DNA of 64,000 nt from Plantactinospora mayteni (GCF_016862935.1 NZ_BONX01000018.1:328314-392313), one strand, 5' to 3'; numbered from the stretch's first letter, positions 15,090-24,393 are shown. Notes: generated by a model not told the origin, from the letters alone. Translations and numbers: made by a program.

Positions 15090-15629
15090 ATGAGTCACAC
15101 CGGATCTCCGGACTCGCCCGGTGCCACGCACGGTGCCTGGCGGGCCACCACCACCGGCTATCCGCCCGACGACTGGTTACTGCTCGTCCGGCTGCCGGGT
15201 CGGGTGATCGTCGCGGCCTCGTCGGCTCGGCCGGACAACCCGGTCCGGGCGGTCACCGAAGGACTGGCCGGCCTGGACGGCATCGCCGCCGGGCGGTCGT
15301 TCGACAGCGAACTCGTCCGGGCGGTGGTCGCCGCCATCTACGCGGAGTCCGACGACGGGCACTACGGACCCGTCCGCACCGGACGCGCCGACGGCGGACT
15401 CGCCGAACTGCTCCGGTCCTGCCGGGCCGCGGTCGAGACGCTGGCCCGGCACGCCGATCCGGCCGACTCGGCCGCCTACCGGCAGTGGGTGCAGTCAGTG
15501 GCGGCCCGGGTCTGCCGGGCGGCCGGCTCCGACGGCCGGCCCCGCCCGTTCGGCGATCCGGTGGATCCGGACCAGCGCCGGGTGCTGGACCAACTCGGCG
15601 AGGCGCTGGGACTGCGCTCCGCCGGCTGA
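15090..15629 (+). CDS. Conserved hypothetical protein
   Basis: 179 residues from ATG 15090 with GGGAGG six to nine bases upstream. Soluble, no signal peptide, mixed composition; N-terminal beta-rich part (DDWLLLVRLPGRVIVAASSA) followed by helical segments (GLAELLRSCRAAVETLARHA; RVLDQLGEALGL). No known motif recognised. It is followed 26 bp later by an RNA methyltransferase gene and may be co-transcribed. Confidence 0.8.
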   Translation: MSHTGSPDSPGATHGAWRATTTGYPPDDWLLLVRLPGRVIVAASSARPDNPVRAVTEGLAGLDGIAAGRSFDSELVRAVVAAIYAESDDGHYGPVRTGRADGGLAELLRSCRAAVETLARHADPADSAAYRQWVQSVAARVCRAAGSDGRPRPFGDPVDPDQRRVLDQLGEALGLRSAG

Positions 15630-15655
15630 CCGCCGGGTGCGTACCCTCGGCAACC

Positions 15656-16294
15656 GTGGACGGTGCCGAGGTCGAGTTGCAGGTCGGGGTAGGGCCGTGG
15701 CCGGGTGAGCCGCCGACAGATCCCCGGTACGACCCGGAGCTGATCGGCCAGGGCGACCGGCGAAACGTCGTCGACCGGTACCGCTACTGGCGGCGGGAGG
15801 CGATCGTCGCCGACCTGGACCTGCGCCGGCACGACTTCCACGTGGCGATCGAGAACTGGCAGCACGACTTCAACATCGGCACCGTGGTCCGGAACGCCAA
15901 CGCCTTCCTGGCGGCCGAGGTGCACGTGGTGGGGCGGCGGCGGTGGAACCGGCGGGGCGCGATGGTGACCGACCGCTACCAGCACGTCCGGCACCACGAG
16001 ACGATCGAGGCGTTCCTGGACTGGTGCCGCGCCGCCGACCTGCCGGTGATCGGCATCGACAACCTGCCCGGATCGCGACCGCTGGAGAGCGCGGTGCTGC
16101 CGCGCCGCTGCGTACTGCTGTTCGGGCAGGAGGGGCCGGGGCTGTCCGAGCCGGCCCGGCTCGCCTGCTCGGCGGTCTTCTCCATCGCCCAGTACGGCTC
16201 GACCCGGTCGATCAACGCCGGGGTGGCCAGCGGCATCGCCATGCACGCCTGGATCCGCACGTACGGTGAGCAGCCGCCCGCCGACGCGGACTGA
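15656..16294 (+). CDS. TrmH/SpoU-family RNA 2'-O-methyltransferase
   Basis: 212 residues from GTG 15656. SpoU signature regions are clear: motif 1 HDFNIGTVVRNANAFLAAEVHVVG, motif 2 LLFGQEGPGLSEPARLAC and motif 3 SIAQYGSTRSINAGVASGIAMHAW. These form the trefoil-knot SAM-binding site of enzymes that methylate ribose 2'-OH in tRNA or rRNA. There is no N-terminal L30e/substrate-binding domain, so it is a minimal SpoU protein; the target nucleotide is unknown. It stands on its own apart from the preceding hypothetical gene. Confidence 0.9.
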   Translation: MDGAEVELQVGVGPWPGEPPTDPRYDPELIGQGDRRNVVDRYRYWRREAIVADLDLRRHDFHVAIENWQHDFNIGTVVRNANAFLAAEVHVVGRRRWNRRGAMVTDRYQHVRHHETIEAFLDWCRAADLPVIGIDNLPGSRPLESAVLPRRCVLLFGQEGPGLSEPARLACSAVFSIAQYGSTRSINAGVASGIAMHAWIRTYGEQPPADAD

Positions 16295-16411
16295 CCCGGC
16301 CCCGCCCACGACCGGTTCACCTGGCCCAGGGCGTCCCGACCGTACGCAGAACGACCCGAAAAGGCCGGTTCGCCTTGACTTGGAGGCACTGGTGCGGGGA
16401 CTGTAGTTGTC

Positions 16412-17140
16412 GTGGGTGTCGCGGTGAGTTGTCCCCGCTGCGGCGGTCCGGTCAGAGCGCCGGACCTGATGCACACTGCCTGGCGGTGCCCGGACTGCGG
16501 CCCGATCTCTCCGCTGCACGTCGCGGAGCGCATCGGGCCGGAGATCGTGGCCAGCACCGTCGACCGGATCGTCGAGCAGCGCGACCCCGCCGACCAGCGG
16601 ACCGGCGTCCCGGGAGCGCCGGCCGGCCCGCCGTTGCCGCTCTGGTGCCTCTGGCCGCTTCCGCTGGGCTGGACGATCACCGGGGTCGGCTGGGCCGGTG
16701 ACGATCGTGGCGGCGTACGCGCGACCGCCGTGGCCTGCACCGGGCCGGACCCGCTCGGCGGCGGACCCGCCGACCTGGTGCTGGTCGCCGAGGAGCCCGG
16801 CGTCGGCCTGGGCACCCGGCTGGCCGGTACCACCGGGGTCGACCCCGGGCCGCAGCTCGCGGAGGCACTGACCGATCCCGGCCCCGGTTCCGCCGAGCGG
16901 ATCGCGCATGCCAAGGTCAGGGCCGCTGGCCATCCGACTCCACTGTGGTCAGTCAAATCTCCGACAGACCGCAGCGCCTACGCCGGTGAAGCTCGGGGGA
17001 TCTGGCTCTATGCGATAGCCTGGCCGGCGAGTGCGGGTTACCTCCTCGCGGAAGACGTCGAACTCCACGACCTGACCGAGTGGACACCGCCCGAACTCGT
17101 GTACGGTGCTCCGTCCCCCTACCTGCACGGGAGGGTCTGA
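16412..17140 (+). CDS. DUF6758-type zinc-ribbon protein
   Basis: 242 residues. The N-terminus carries two CxxC pairs (SCPRCGG and WRCPDCG) forming a probable zinc ribbon. The following domain is beta-rich (LWCLWPLPLGWTITGVGWAGD; ADLVLVAEEPGVGLGTRLAG), ending in an acidic ELVYGAPSPYLHGRV. I recall this layout as the actinobacterial family DUF6758. Phosphatase-coupled or sensory roles have not been shown. The next gene encodes a tiny membrane protein about 120 bp downstream. Confidence 0.75.
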   Translation: MGVAVSCPRCGGPVRAPDLMHTAWRCPDCGPISPLHVAERIGPEIVASTVDRIVEQRDPADQRTGVPGAPAGPPLPLWCLWPLPLGWTITGVGWAGDDRGGVRATAVACTGPDPLGGGPADLVLVAEEPGVGLGTRLAGTTGVDPGPQLAEALTDPGPGSAERIAHAKVRAAGHPTPLWSVKSPTDRSAYAGEARGIWLYAIAWPASAGYLLAEDVELHDLTEWTPPELVYGAPSPYLHGRV

Positions 17141-17259
17141 TATGGCCAGCCAGGCTGGGGCGGAGGGCGTATGCGGATTATTTCCCGCAGGACAGCCGAC
17201 TGATACTCTGAGTTTTGCCGCGGTTCGCAGCCCGGTACCGCACGGAGGGATGGCCCGCC

Positions 17260-17418
17260 ATGGTTAAAAAGGTCCTCACCTGGGGCGGTATCGCCTTCCT
17301 GGTTTTCTTCATCGCCTACCAGCCCTCCTCCGCCGCCGACGTCTTCAAGTCGCTGGGCGGTAGCCTCCTAGACGTGGCCCAGGGCTTCGGCGACTTCTTC
17401 ACCGACCTCGTCGCCTAA
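17260..17418 (+). CDS. Small single-pass membrane protein
   Basis: 52 residues from ATG 17260 (MVKKVLTWGG); an upstream in-frame ATG at 17215 would add a basic extension. One membrane helix (LTWGGIAFLVFFIAYQ) follows a basic N-terminus, then a short amphipathic segment with FKSLGGSLLDVAQGFGDFF. It sits 6 bp before the bPH protein gene, so they probably form one transcript. Such small proteins are conserved next to this bPH protein in relatives as far as I recall. Function unknown. Confidence 0.75.
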   Translation: MVKKVLTWGGIAFLVFFIAYQPSSAADVFKSLGGSLLDVAQGFGDFFTDLVA

Positions 17419-17424
17419 TCGTCG

Positions 17425-18303
17425 ATGGGCAATCCGTCGGGTGAACCCCCTGAGCCCGAGGACGACGACGAACGTCGACGGCGCGAGCGGGACACCGAGC
17501 CGATCCCCCGGGTCCGACCCGACGACGGGCCGGAGTTCGGCACCGGTCCGGACTACTCCGACGGGCCATCCTATTCGGACGGCCCCGCCTACTCCGACGG
17601 CATCGGCTACGGCGGCGAGCGCCGGGCCGGCACCCGTGGCTGGGTCCGGGATCCGGACCAGGGCCCGGAGATCTCCGAGGAGGAACTCGCCGGGCTCCGG
17701 GTCGACGCCTCGGGGATGCCGCTGGGCCCGCGCCGGGTCCTGCCGCTGGAGGACGAGCCGACCCCGCTGGTGGCCCGCTACCTCTTCCCGACCGAGCGCT
17801 ACCGGGGCGAGTGGAAGCGGCACAAGATCTACCTGGCCACCCCGCTGCTGATCGGCCTGCTCGCCACCTTCGTGCTCGGCTACCTCTCCGGCTTCCTCGC
17901 CGGCCAGGAGGTCGGTGCGCTGACCACCGTCGCGGTGCTGATCTGGCTCGGCATCATGGGCTGGGTCGCCTGGAAGGTGGCGGACTGGTATTTCGACCGG
18001 TTCATCCTGACCAACAAGCGGGTGATGGTGGTGAACGGCATCATCACCCGGCAGGTCGCGATGATGCCGCTGCTGCGGGTCACCGACATGAAATACGAGC
18101 AGACCCCGCTCGGCCGCGCCCTCAACTACGGCACCTTCGTGCTGGAGTCGGCCGGCCAGGAGCAGGCACTTCGCGAGGTCAAATATCTCCCCAACCCCAA
18201 CGAGCTCTACCTGCGCGTGGTCGAGGAGATGTACGAGCCGCAGGCGGTCGAGGCCCGGCTGGGCAAGGAGGCCGAGGAGGCCAAGGCCGACGACGGCGCC
18301 TGA
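17425..18303 (+). CDS. Bacterial PH (bPH) domain membrane protein
   Basis: 292 residues. The first 120 residues are hydrophilic with DGPSYSDGPAYSDG repeats; two membrane segments follow (YLATPLLIGLLATFVLGYLSG and TTVAVLIWLGIMGWVAW), then a bPH_2 domain starting DWYFDRFILTNKRVMVVNGIITRQVAMMPLLRVTDMKYEQTPLGR. The PH-like domain probably binds proteins at the cytoplasmic membrane face. Co-transcribed with the upstream small membrane protein (6-bp gap) and ended by a perfect 11-bp hairpin. Confidence 0.88.
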   Translation: MGNPSGEPPEPEDDDERRRRERDTEPIPRVRPDDGPEFGTGPDYSDGPSYSDGPAYSDGIGYGGERRAGTRGWVRDPDQGPEISEEELAGLRVDASGMPLGPRRVLPLEDEPTPLVARYLFPTERYRGEWKRHKIYLATPLLIGLLATFVLGYLSGFLAGQEVGALTTVAVLIWLGIMGWVAWKVADWYFDRFILTNKRVMVVNGIITRQVAMMPLLRVTDMKYEQTPLGRALNYGTFVLESAGQEQALREVKYLPNPNELYLRVVEEMYEPQAVEARLGKEAEEAKADDGA

Positions 18304-18335
18304 CGACCGGCCCGGCAGAGGTGGGACGCACGGCC

Positions 18336-18370
18336 CCCGCCCGGGGGTCCGCAGGGCAACCCCGGGCGGG
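18336..18370 (+). terminator. Hairpin terminator after bPH gene
   Basis: CCCGCCCGGGG and CCCCGGGCGGG form a perfect 11-bp stem with a 13-nt loop, 33 bp past the bPH stop. No U-tract. Confidence 0.8.
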
Positions 18371-18611
18371 TGCGATGCCGGCGAACCCGAGGGCGTACCA
18401 GTGCCGGAGACGACGCCCAACTGCCCGAACATCGAGCTGAATCGCGCCTTTCCGCCATAGACCGGCGGGTCGGGCCTGTGGCAGCCTTTCCGATGAACCT
18501 TTCTCGACCTCCCCCTGGCGGTCCGGCAGACCCCAGGGCCGGACGCGGTGCGTGAGCGCCACCCGGTTCAGGTTGGAAAAGGTTCAATTGGCACGGGCGG
18601 GGGAGGCGGGA

Positions 18612-19322
18612 GTGGCGCCGAAGCACTCGGTGGACGAGGAGTTCCGCGAGTTCGTCGCGGCCCGCTCGGCAGCCCTGCTGCGTACGGCGTATTTGCTGGC
18701 GGGGGACTGGGCGACCGCCGAGGACCTGTTGCAGACGGCGCTGACCAAGACGTACCTGGCCTGGAAGCGGCTCGGCGAGATCGAGGCGGTCGAGCCGTAC
18801 GCCCGGCGGGTGCTGATCAACACCGCGACCAGTTGGTGGCGGCGGCGCTGGCACGGCGAGCGCCCCACCGAGGTACTGCCCGAGCGGCCCGCCCCGGACC
18901 AGATCGAGGAGCAGCTCGAACGCGACCGGCTGTGGCGGCACGTCCGCACCCTGCCGGTCCGGCAGCGGGCCGTACTGGTGCTCCGGTTCTACGAGGATCT
19001 CTCCGAGGCGCAGACGGCCGCGCTGCTCGACATCTCACCGGGCACGGTGAAGAGCCAGACCTCCCGGGCACTATCCACGCTCCGCCGTCGGCTCGGCGCC
19101 GAGGCCGACAGCAGGGTGCCGCAGGGGGAGGAGCGGCTGACCCCCGTACCCGTCGGAGAGGCCGACGGCGACGGCGGCCGGTTCGGGCCCGCGCAGCAGG
19201 CGTTCGGCCAACGCCCGGTCACCCCGCCGGAGTTGCCCAGACCGCGCCAGGTCGGGACCCGCCGGCCGGCCGCCCTGGCGGTGCCGGCCCCGCCCGTGCC
19301 GGCGGTCGGAGCGGAAGCGTGA
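18612..19322 (+). CDS. SigE-family ECF RNA polymerase sigma factor
   Basis: 236 residues from GTG 18612, which has GGGAGG five bases upstream; a GTG at 18552 gives 20 more residues. Region 2 is LLRTAYLLAGDWATAEDLLQTALTKTYLAWKRL and region 4 LPVRQRAVLVLRFYEDLSEAQTAALLDISPGTVKSQTSRAL, the SigE/SACE-type ECF pattern. A Pro/Gly-rich tail of about 70 residues is unusual for an ECF factor. The stop overlaps the start of a membrane-anchored protein, the usual place of an anti-sigma factor, which may sense an envelope signal. Confidence 0.9.
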   Translation: MAPKHSVDEEFREFVAARSAALLRTAYLLAGDWATAEDLLQTALTKTYLAWKRLGEIEAVEPYARRVLINTATSWWRRRWHGERPTEVLPERPAPDQIEEQLERDRLWRHVRTLPVRQRAVLVLRFYEDLSEAQTAALLDISPGTVKSQTSRALSTLRRRLGAEADSRVPQGEERLTPVPVGEADGDGGRFGPAQQAFGQRPVTPPELPRPRQVGTRRPAALAVPAPPVPAVGAEA

Positions 19323-20494
19323 CGATCATGCTGGAAGATTCGCTGCGCGACATGTTCGCCGCCCAGGTAGACACACCGCCGGTGGCCGACGATCCGGCCG
19401 GCACCGTGATCCGGCGCGGCCGGGTCACCCGCCGACGCCGGGCCGTCGGCTCGCTGGTGGCGGTGGCGGCAGCGCTGGTACTCGTCACCGCCGGCGCCGC
19501 CTCGCTCGGCGGCGGATGGCCGCCCGAGCGGCGGTCGGCCGGGCCCGCCGCCGGCTTCGACGTGGACTCGCTGGCCGAGGTCACGGCCGGGCCGGTGGAG
19601 CCGCCGACTCCCGGCCCGGACACCGGGATAGGGCTCGACCTCCGCAGCGGTGACCAGCTCTGGACCACCGACGGTCGGCGGCTGAGCCTGGCCGGCGTCG
19701 GCGAGGTGACCCGGGTCTACCGGGTGCCGGACGGCTGGGTGTACGCCGGGGCCAAGCAGGTCAGGTTCCTCCGCCCCGACGGCACCTCGGTCGCGCTCAG
19801 CGGCGAGGACGACCGGTGGGCGCTGAGCACCGACGGCGACCGGTTGGCCTTCCAGCTCGACACCACCCTCTACCTCGCCCGGATCGGCGCGAACGGGCTG
19901 GCCCTGATCGACAACGTCGAGGTGCCCGCCGGCACCTGGCCGGTGGCGGTCACCGCCGATCGGGTGGTGGTCTCGGACGGATCCCGTGGCTACGGCTTCG
20001 TCGACCTGGCCGACCGGGACCGGCAGCCGACCCGCAACGCCGACGTGACCGCGATCTACGGGGTGGGCGGCGACGGCCTGGTCGGGCTGGTCCGGGAAGT
20101 GGGCGGGACCCGGCGCTGCCTGGCCAGTCTCGCCCCGACCAGCGGAAAACTGCGCCCGGTGCGCAGCGGCGGGTGCGGGCTGGGCCTGCGCGCCGAGGCC
20201 ACCGACGGCGGGCTCACCCCGGACGGCCACTGGCTCGCCGAGCGGCGCGGTGCCGAGGTCGTGCTGATCGACGTCGACCGGGTGCTGGCCGGCCGGAACG
20301 GGGTGGTCTCCTGCCCGGCCGCCGGTGACGTGCCGCCGGTCTGGGCCGACGACCGGACGGTGGTGACCGGGGACGACAAGCAGGTCGTACGCTGCCGCAC
20401 CGACGGCACCGAGCAGACCGTTTCACTGCCCGACGGCGTGTCGGAGGACTGGCAGCTCGTGCCGAGGCTGACCGCACCGGCCGACGGGCGGTGA
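19319..20494 (+). CDS. Membrane-anchored propeller-like protein, possible sigma-factor partner
   Basis: 391 residues (GTG 19319; ATG 19328 possible). About 35 cytoplasmic residues (LEDSLRDMFAAQVDTPPVADDPAGTV region), a basic stop (RRGRVTRRRR), one membrane helix (AVGSLVAVAAALVLVTAGAA) and a large extracytoplasmic part with repeated beta segments of propeller type (GDQLWTTDGRRLSLAG; RWALSTDGDRLAFQL; GLTPDGHWLAERRG). No zinc-type anti-sigma motif HxxxCxxC is seen. Overlapping start with the sigma gene indicates joint expression; a regulatory role is inference. A similar pair occurs at 51883-53980. Confidence 0.8.
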   Translation: MTIMLEDSLRDMFAAQVDTPPVADDPAGTVIRRGRVTRRRRAVGSLVAVAAALVLVTAGAASLGGGWPPERRSAGPAAGFDVDSLAEVTAGPVEPPTPGPDTGIGLDLRSGDQLWTTDGRRLSLAGVGEVTRVYRVPDGWVYAGAKQVRFLRPDGTSVALSGEDDRWALSTDGDRLAFQLDTTLYLARIGANGLALIDNVEVPAGTWPVAVTADRVVVSDGSRGYGFVDLADRDRQPTRNADVTAIYGVGGDGLVGLVREVGGTRRCLASLAPTSGKLRPVRSGGCGLGLRAEATDGGLTPDGHWLAERRGAEVVLIDVDRVLAGRNGVVSCPAAGDVPPVWADDRTVVTGDDKQVVRCRTDGTEQTVSLPDGVSEDWQLVPRLTAPADGR

Positions 20495-20547
20495 ACTCCC
20501 AGCGCTTCCCGGCCGGCGCGTGGACGGCGGCCGGTAGCCTCGGCCCG

Positions 20548-21447
20548 GTGACGTCCCGCCAGAGTGAGCCGCCGGACACCGGAAGCCGGATCCGGATCGA
20601 CCTGCACACCCACTCGACCGCCAGCGACGGCACCCTCACCCCCGAGGAACTCGTCCGGGCCGCCCGGGCGACCGGACTCGACGTACTGGCCATCACCGAC
20701 CACGACACCACCGCGGGCTGGGAGCGGGCCGCCGCCGCCCGGCCGCCGGGACTCACCCTGGTCCGGGGCGCCGAACTCTCCTGCCGGTGGTACGGCGTCG
20801 AGCCGTCGATCCCACTGCACCTGCTCGGCTACCTCTTCGACCCGGAGTCGCCGGAGTTGGTCGCCGAGCTGACCCGGGTACGCGCCGCCCGGGAGGTACG
20901 GGGCGAACGCATCGTCGAGCTGCTCCGGGCCGACGGCATCGACGTCGACTGGACGGAGATCCGGGCCGCTGCCAGCGGTGGCACCGTCGGCCGGCCGCAC
21001 ATCGCGCAGGCACTGATCCGGGCCGGGGCGGTGGCGACGACCGCCGAGGCATTCACCCCGAACTGGCTCGGTGAGCGCTACCGGCTGCCCAAGGACGACA
21101 TCGACGTGTTCCGGGCGGTCCGGCTACTCCGGCAGGCCGGCGGGGTGCCGGTGATGGCCCATCCCCGAGCCACCAAGCGGGGGCGGATCGTGCCCGACTC
21201 GTTGATCGTCGAGTTGGCCGCGGCCGGGCTGGCCGGACTGGAGGCGGAGCACGAGGACCACTCCCCGGCCGAACGGGATGCCGTACGGGCCCTTGCCGCC
21301 GAGCTGGGGCTGCTGGTCACCGGCTCCTCGGACTTCCACGGCGCGCACAAGACCGTCCGGCTCGGCGCGTACACCACCGGGGTCGAGGCGTACGAGCGGA
21401 TCCTCGCGGCGGGCAGCGGGGTCGGCGTACTCACCGACCCGGGCTGA
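20548..21447 (+). CDS. PHP-domain phosphoesterase (YciV/RNase AM-like)
   Basis: 299 residues from GTG 20548; a GTG at 20491 overlapping the previous stop is possible. PHP metal-binding motifs are clear: RIDLHTHSTASDG, ITDHDTTAGW, GAELSC, VPVMAHPRA and VTGSSDFHGAHK. The closest known function is the YciV/TrpH group, which removes 3'-phosphate from 3',5'-bisphosphonucleotides and trims 5' ends of RNA. Cytoplasmic. Followed 41 bp later by a MarC-family membrane gene. Confidence 0.88.
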   Translation: MTSRQSEPPDTGSRIRIDLHTHSTASDGTLTPEELVRAARATGLDVLAITDHDTTAGWERAAAARPPGLTLVRGAELSCRWYGVEPSIPLHLLGYLFDPESPELVAELTRVRAAREVRGERIVELLRADGIDVDWTEIRAAASGGTVGRPHIAQALIRAGAVATTAEAFTPNWLGERYRLPKDDIDVFRAVRLLRQAGGVPVMAHPRATKRGRIVPDSLIVELAAAGLAGLEAEHEDHSPAERDAVRALAAELGLLVTGSSDFHGAHKTVRLGAYTTGVEAYERILAAGSGVGVLTDPG

Positions 21448-21488
21448 CCCGGCCGACGCCGTCCCGGCGGCCGGTTTAACGTGATCAC

Positions 21489-22103
21489 GTGAACCTGAAG
21501 CTGCTCGGCGAGGTCCTGGTGACCCTGCTGGTGATCACCGACCCGCCGGGCATGGTGCCGATCTTCCTCGCCCTGACCGGCCAGATGCCGGCCCGGGACC
21601 GGGTACGCGCCGCGTGGCAGGCGGTGGCGCTGGCCCTCGGCGTGATCGTCGTGTTCGCGGTCGCCGGGCAGACCCTGCTGGACTACCTGCACATCGACCT
21701 GCCGGCGTTGCAGGGCGCCGGTGGCCTGCTGCTGATCCTGGTCGCGCTGGAACTGCTCACCGGCAAGGCCGACGACCCCGGCCAGCAGAACACCTCCAAC
21801 ATCGCGCTGGTGCCCCTCGGTACGCCCCTGCTGGCCGGTCCGGGTGCGATCGTCGCCACCATGCTCTTCGTACAGCGGGCCGAGGGTACGGCGGACTACC
21901 TGGCGATCGCGGTCGGCATCGTCGCGGTGATGGCTGCGGTCTGGCTGATCCTGCGCTTCTCCGGGATCGTGGTCAGGGTGCTCCGGCCGGCCGGGATCGA
22001 GGTGCTGACCCGGATCGCCGGGCTGCTGCTCGCCGCGATCGCGGTGCAGCTGATCGCAGACTCGGTCGCCGCCTTCGTCACCGCACACCTCGACGCCTCC
22101 TGA
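21489..22103 (+). CDS. MarC-family integral membrane protein
   Basis: 204 residues with six predicted membrane helices. MarC/YchE family features: VITDPPGMVPIFLALTGQMP at the N-terminus, the central GAGGLLLILVALELLTGK and VPLGTPLLAGPGAIVATMLF, which is the most conserved family motif. Start GTG 21489. The family was once linked to multiple antibiotic resistance, but that has been withdrawn; its transport role is unknown. Confidence 0.9.
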   Translation: MNLKLLGEVLVTLLVITDPPGMVPIFLALTGQMPARDRVRAAWQAVALALGVIVVFAVAGQTLLDYLHIDLPALQGAGGLLLILVALELLTGKADDPGQQNTSNIALVPLGTPLLAGPGAIVATMLFVQRAEGTADYLAIAVGIVAVMAAVWLILRFSGIVVRVLRPAGIEVLTRIAGLLLAAIAVQLIADSVAAFVTAHLDAS

Positions 22104-22293
22104 CCGTGGTCTCTGCCGCCCCTTGTGGTCGGTGACCTGGGGGCTGGTCCCGACCAGACGTCCCGTTGGAAGGGCATCCGGACAGTGTCGCTCCGTGCCC
22201 CCGATCCGGCGCGGGCCTGCCCGCCGTCGTCGTCCCCCGCGACAGGGTGGCGGATCGACGGGGGTGTCGGACCGGCATGGCAGGATCGGGGAC

Positions 22294-23235
22294 GTGCGAA
22301 GGCCATCGTCCGGCGGCAACCGGACCCCTCGACCACGTGCCGCCCAGCCCGAGCAGTTGGGGTTCGAGGGGATGCCCGAGCGCCTCTTCGTCTGCACGCC
22401 GAGCAAGCTCGGGGCGTACACGGACTGCCCGCGCCGATACCGCTACTCCTATATCGACCGGCCCGCGCCGCCCAAGGGGCCACCCTGGGCACACAACTCG
22501 CTCGGCGCGAGCGTGCACACCACACTCCGCAACTGGTATGCGTTGCCGCTCGACCGCCGCCGCCCGGAGGCGCTGCCGACCCTGCTCAAGGGCACCTGGG
22601 TCCGGGAGGGCTACCGCGACGAGGAGCAGGAGCGGGCGGTGTTCCGCCGGGCGCTGGAGTGGCTGGAGTCCTACGTGGAGACGCTCGACCCCGCTGACGA
22701 GCCGCTCGGGGTGGAGCGGGTGGTGGCGGTCAAGACCGCCGTGTTGGCGTTCAACGGTCGCGCCGACCGGATCGACTCGCGGCCCGGCCCGGACGGCCCG
22801 GAGCTGGTGATCGTCGACTACAAGACCGGGCGTACCGGGCTGGACTCCGACGACGCCCGTGGCTCACAGGCGCTCGCGCTCTACGCCTACGCCGCCGAGC
22901 GGGTCTTCCGGAAGCCCTGCCGGCGGGTGGAGCTGCACCACCTGCCCAGCCGGACGGTGGCCGGGCACGACCACACCGTGGAGTCGCTCGCCCGGCAACT
23001 CGCCCGAGCTGAGGACACCGCCCGGGACATCGTCGCCGCCGAGCGGGCGGTCGCCGACGGTACCGACCCGGACGAGGCGTTTCCGGTCTCGCCCGGCATC
23101 CGGTGCGGCTGGTGCGACTACCGCCGCAGTTGTCCGGCCGGCGCGGACGCCACCGACCGGGAGCCCTGGTCAGCCGTGGAGCGGGCACTCGCACCCGCCG
23201 ACCCAGGCGACGGCGGTCCCGCCCCGACGGCGTGA
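22294..23235 (+). CDS. RecB-family PD-(D/E)XK exonuclease
   Basis: 313 residues from GTG 22294, chosen because the downstream segment QLGFEGMPERLF is a conserved family lead-in. PDDEXK_1 core: CTPSKLGAYTDCPRRYRYSY, GRADRIDSRPG and VIVDYKTGR (catalytic D and K), and the C-terminal iron-sulfur-type cysteines C-W-C-C in IRCGWCDYRRSCPAG together with the earlier TDCPRR. These four Cys form the 4Fe-4S cluster of AddB/RecB-like nucleases. No helicase domain. Probable role in DNA processing or repair; alone on its transcript. Confidence 0.88.
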   Translation: MRRPSSGGNRTPRPRAAQPEQLGFEGMPERLFVCTPSKLGAYTDCPRRYRYSYIDRPAPPKGPPWAHNSLGASVHTTLRNWYALPLDRRRPEALPTLLKGTWVREGYRDEEQERAVFRRALEWLESYVETLDPADEPLGVERVVAVKTAVLAFNGRADRIDSRPGPDGPELVIVDYKTGRTGLDSDDARGSQALALYAYAAERVFRKPCRRVELHHLPSRTVAGHDHTVESLARQLARAEDTARDIVAAERAVADGTDPDEAFPVSPGIRCGWCDYRRSCPAGADATDREPWSAVERALAPADPGDGGPAPTA

Positions 23236-23259
23236 CGCGGCAGACGGCCTGGGGCAGGG

Positions 23260-23685
23260 TCAGTCGTCGGTGGCTCGGCGTACCTGGCAGCTCGGGCAGA
23301 GGCCCCAGTAGGTGACCTCGGCCTCGTCGACCTCGAAGCCGTACGCGGCCACCGGGTCGAGGCAGGGTGCGGAGCCGACCGCACAGTCCACGTCGGCGAT
23401 CTCGCCGCAGCCCCGGCAGACGACATGATGGTGGTTGTCGCCGACCCGCGCCTCGTAGCGGGCGGGTGACCCGGCCGGCTCGATCCGGCGGGAGAGCCCG
23501 GCCCGGGAGAGCGCACCGAGCACGTCGTAGATCGCCTGGGTGGAGACCGAGTCGAGGCGTTCCCGGACCCGCTGGGTGATCTCCTCCACCTCCAGGTGCC
23601 CACCGGCGGCCAACACCTCGAGGACGGCGAGGCGCGGCCGGGTGACCCGAAGGCCCCTCGACCGGAGCAGTTCCTCGCCAGTCAT
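23260..23685 (-). CDS. Fur-family metal/peroxide-responsive repressor
   Basis: 141 residues from ATG 23685. Winged helix in residues 1-80 (TRPRLAVLEVLAAGGHLEVEEITQRV; STQAIYDVLGALSRAGLSRRI) and metal sensor region NHHHVVCRGCGEI with two Cys followed by a second pair LCPSC, the structural zinc Cys4 set. The HHH motif is shared by Fur, PerR and Zur, so the regulated metal cannot be fixed. No catalase or siderophore gene adjoins. Convergent with the nuclease gene. Confidence 0.9.
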   Translation of the reverse strand: MTGEELLRSRGLRVTRPRLAVLEVLAAGGHLEVEEITQRVRERLDSVSTQAIYDVLGALSRAGLSRRIEPAGSPARYEARVGDNHHHVVCRGCGEIADVDCAVGSAPCLDPVAAYGFEVDEAEVTYWGLCPSCQVRRATDD

Positions 23686-23901
23686 CTCACTATCACAGCA
23701 CGTCGATGGGACCCCAACAAGGCGGATGCCGGCCGATCGTGGTGCCCGCCACAGGCGTACCCGGGCAGTTCGCGCCAGAGGTGGAACCTGGGTGAACCGG
23801 GTCGGCCCGATCCTCGTGTACCGGTATAGGTCGCGGACGACGTGATCGAATCTTCGTACCGTCAGGGTCTCCCGTCCGGGAGCGGTAGCAAGGAGGCGTC
23901 G

Positions 23902-24393
23902 GTGTTCAGGGAAGTCATGGGTCTCCCCGCACACGCGTTGCTGGTGCACGCGGCCGTCGTCTTCGTGCCGCTGCTCGCGTTGGTCTCCACCGGGTACGCC
24001 GTACTGGCCCGGACCCGGTTCCGCGGCCGGCTCGACTGGGCGGCGGCGGTACTGGCCGTGGTGGCGCCGATCTCCGCCTTCTTCGCCGTGGAGTCCGGCG
24101 AGGAACTCCAGGAGGTGCTGATCGCCAAGAACTACGGTCCGGAGATTCTCCAGAAGGTGGTGGAGCACCAGGGCTACGGCGAACTGACCTTCCGGTGGAG
24201 CCTCGCCCTCGGCGTGGTGACGCTCGTGCTGCTCGTCGTGACCAGCCGCCGCGCCACCCGGGCCCGGTCGGTGCCCGGGTGGCTCGGTCTGCTGCTCGGC
24301 GCGGTCGTGGTGGTGCTCGCCGCGCTCAACGTCTGGTACGTCTACCTCACCGGCGACACCGGCGCCGAGGCGGTCTGGCAGGGGGTCATCTGA
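23902..24393 (+). CDS. DUF2231 membrane protein
   Basis: 163 residues. Start GTG 23902 is chosen because AAGGAGG precedes it by six bases; a longer frame from 23842 lacks this. Four membrane segments including LPAHALLVHAAVVFVPLLALVSTGYAVL and a cytoplasmic part with SGEELQEVLIAKNYGPEILQKVVEHQGYGE carrying His/Glu. DUF2231 proteins resemble small heme- or redox-linked membrane proteins; function not known. Divergent from the Fur-family gene with about 215 bp between starts, so Fur control is conceivable. Confidence 0.87.
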   Translation: MFREVMGLPAHALLVHAAVVFVPLLALVSTGYAVLARTRFRGRLDWAAAVLAVVAPISAFFAVESGEELQEVLIAKNYGPEILQKVVEHQGYGELTFRWSLALGVVTLVLLVVTSRRATRARSVPGWLGLLLGAVVVVLAALNVWYVYLTGDTGAEAVWQGVI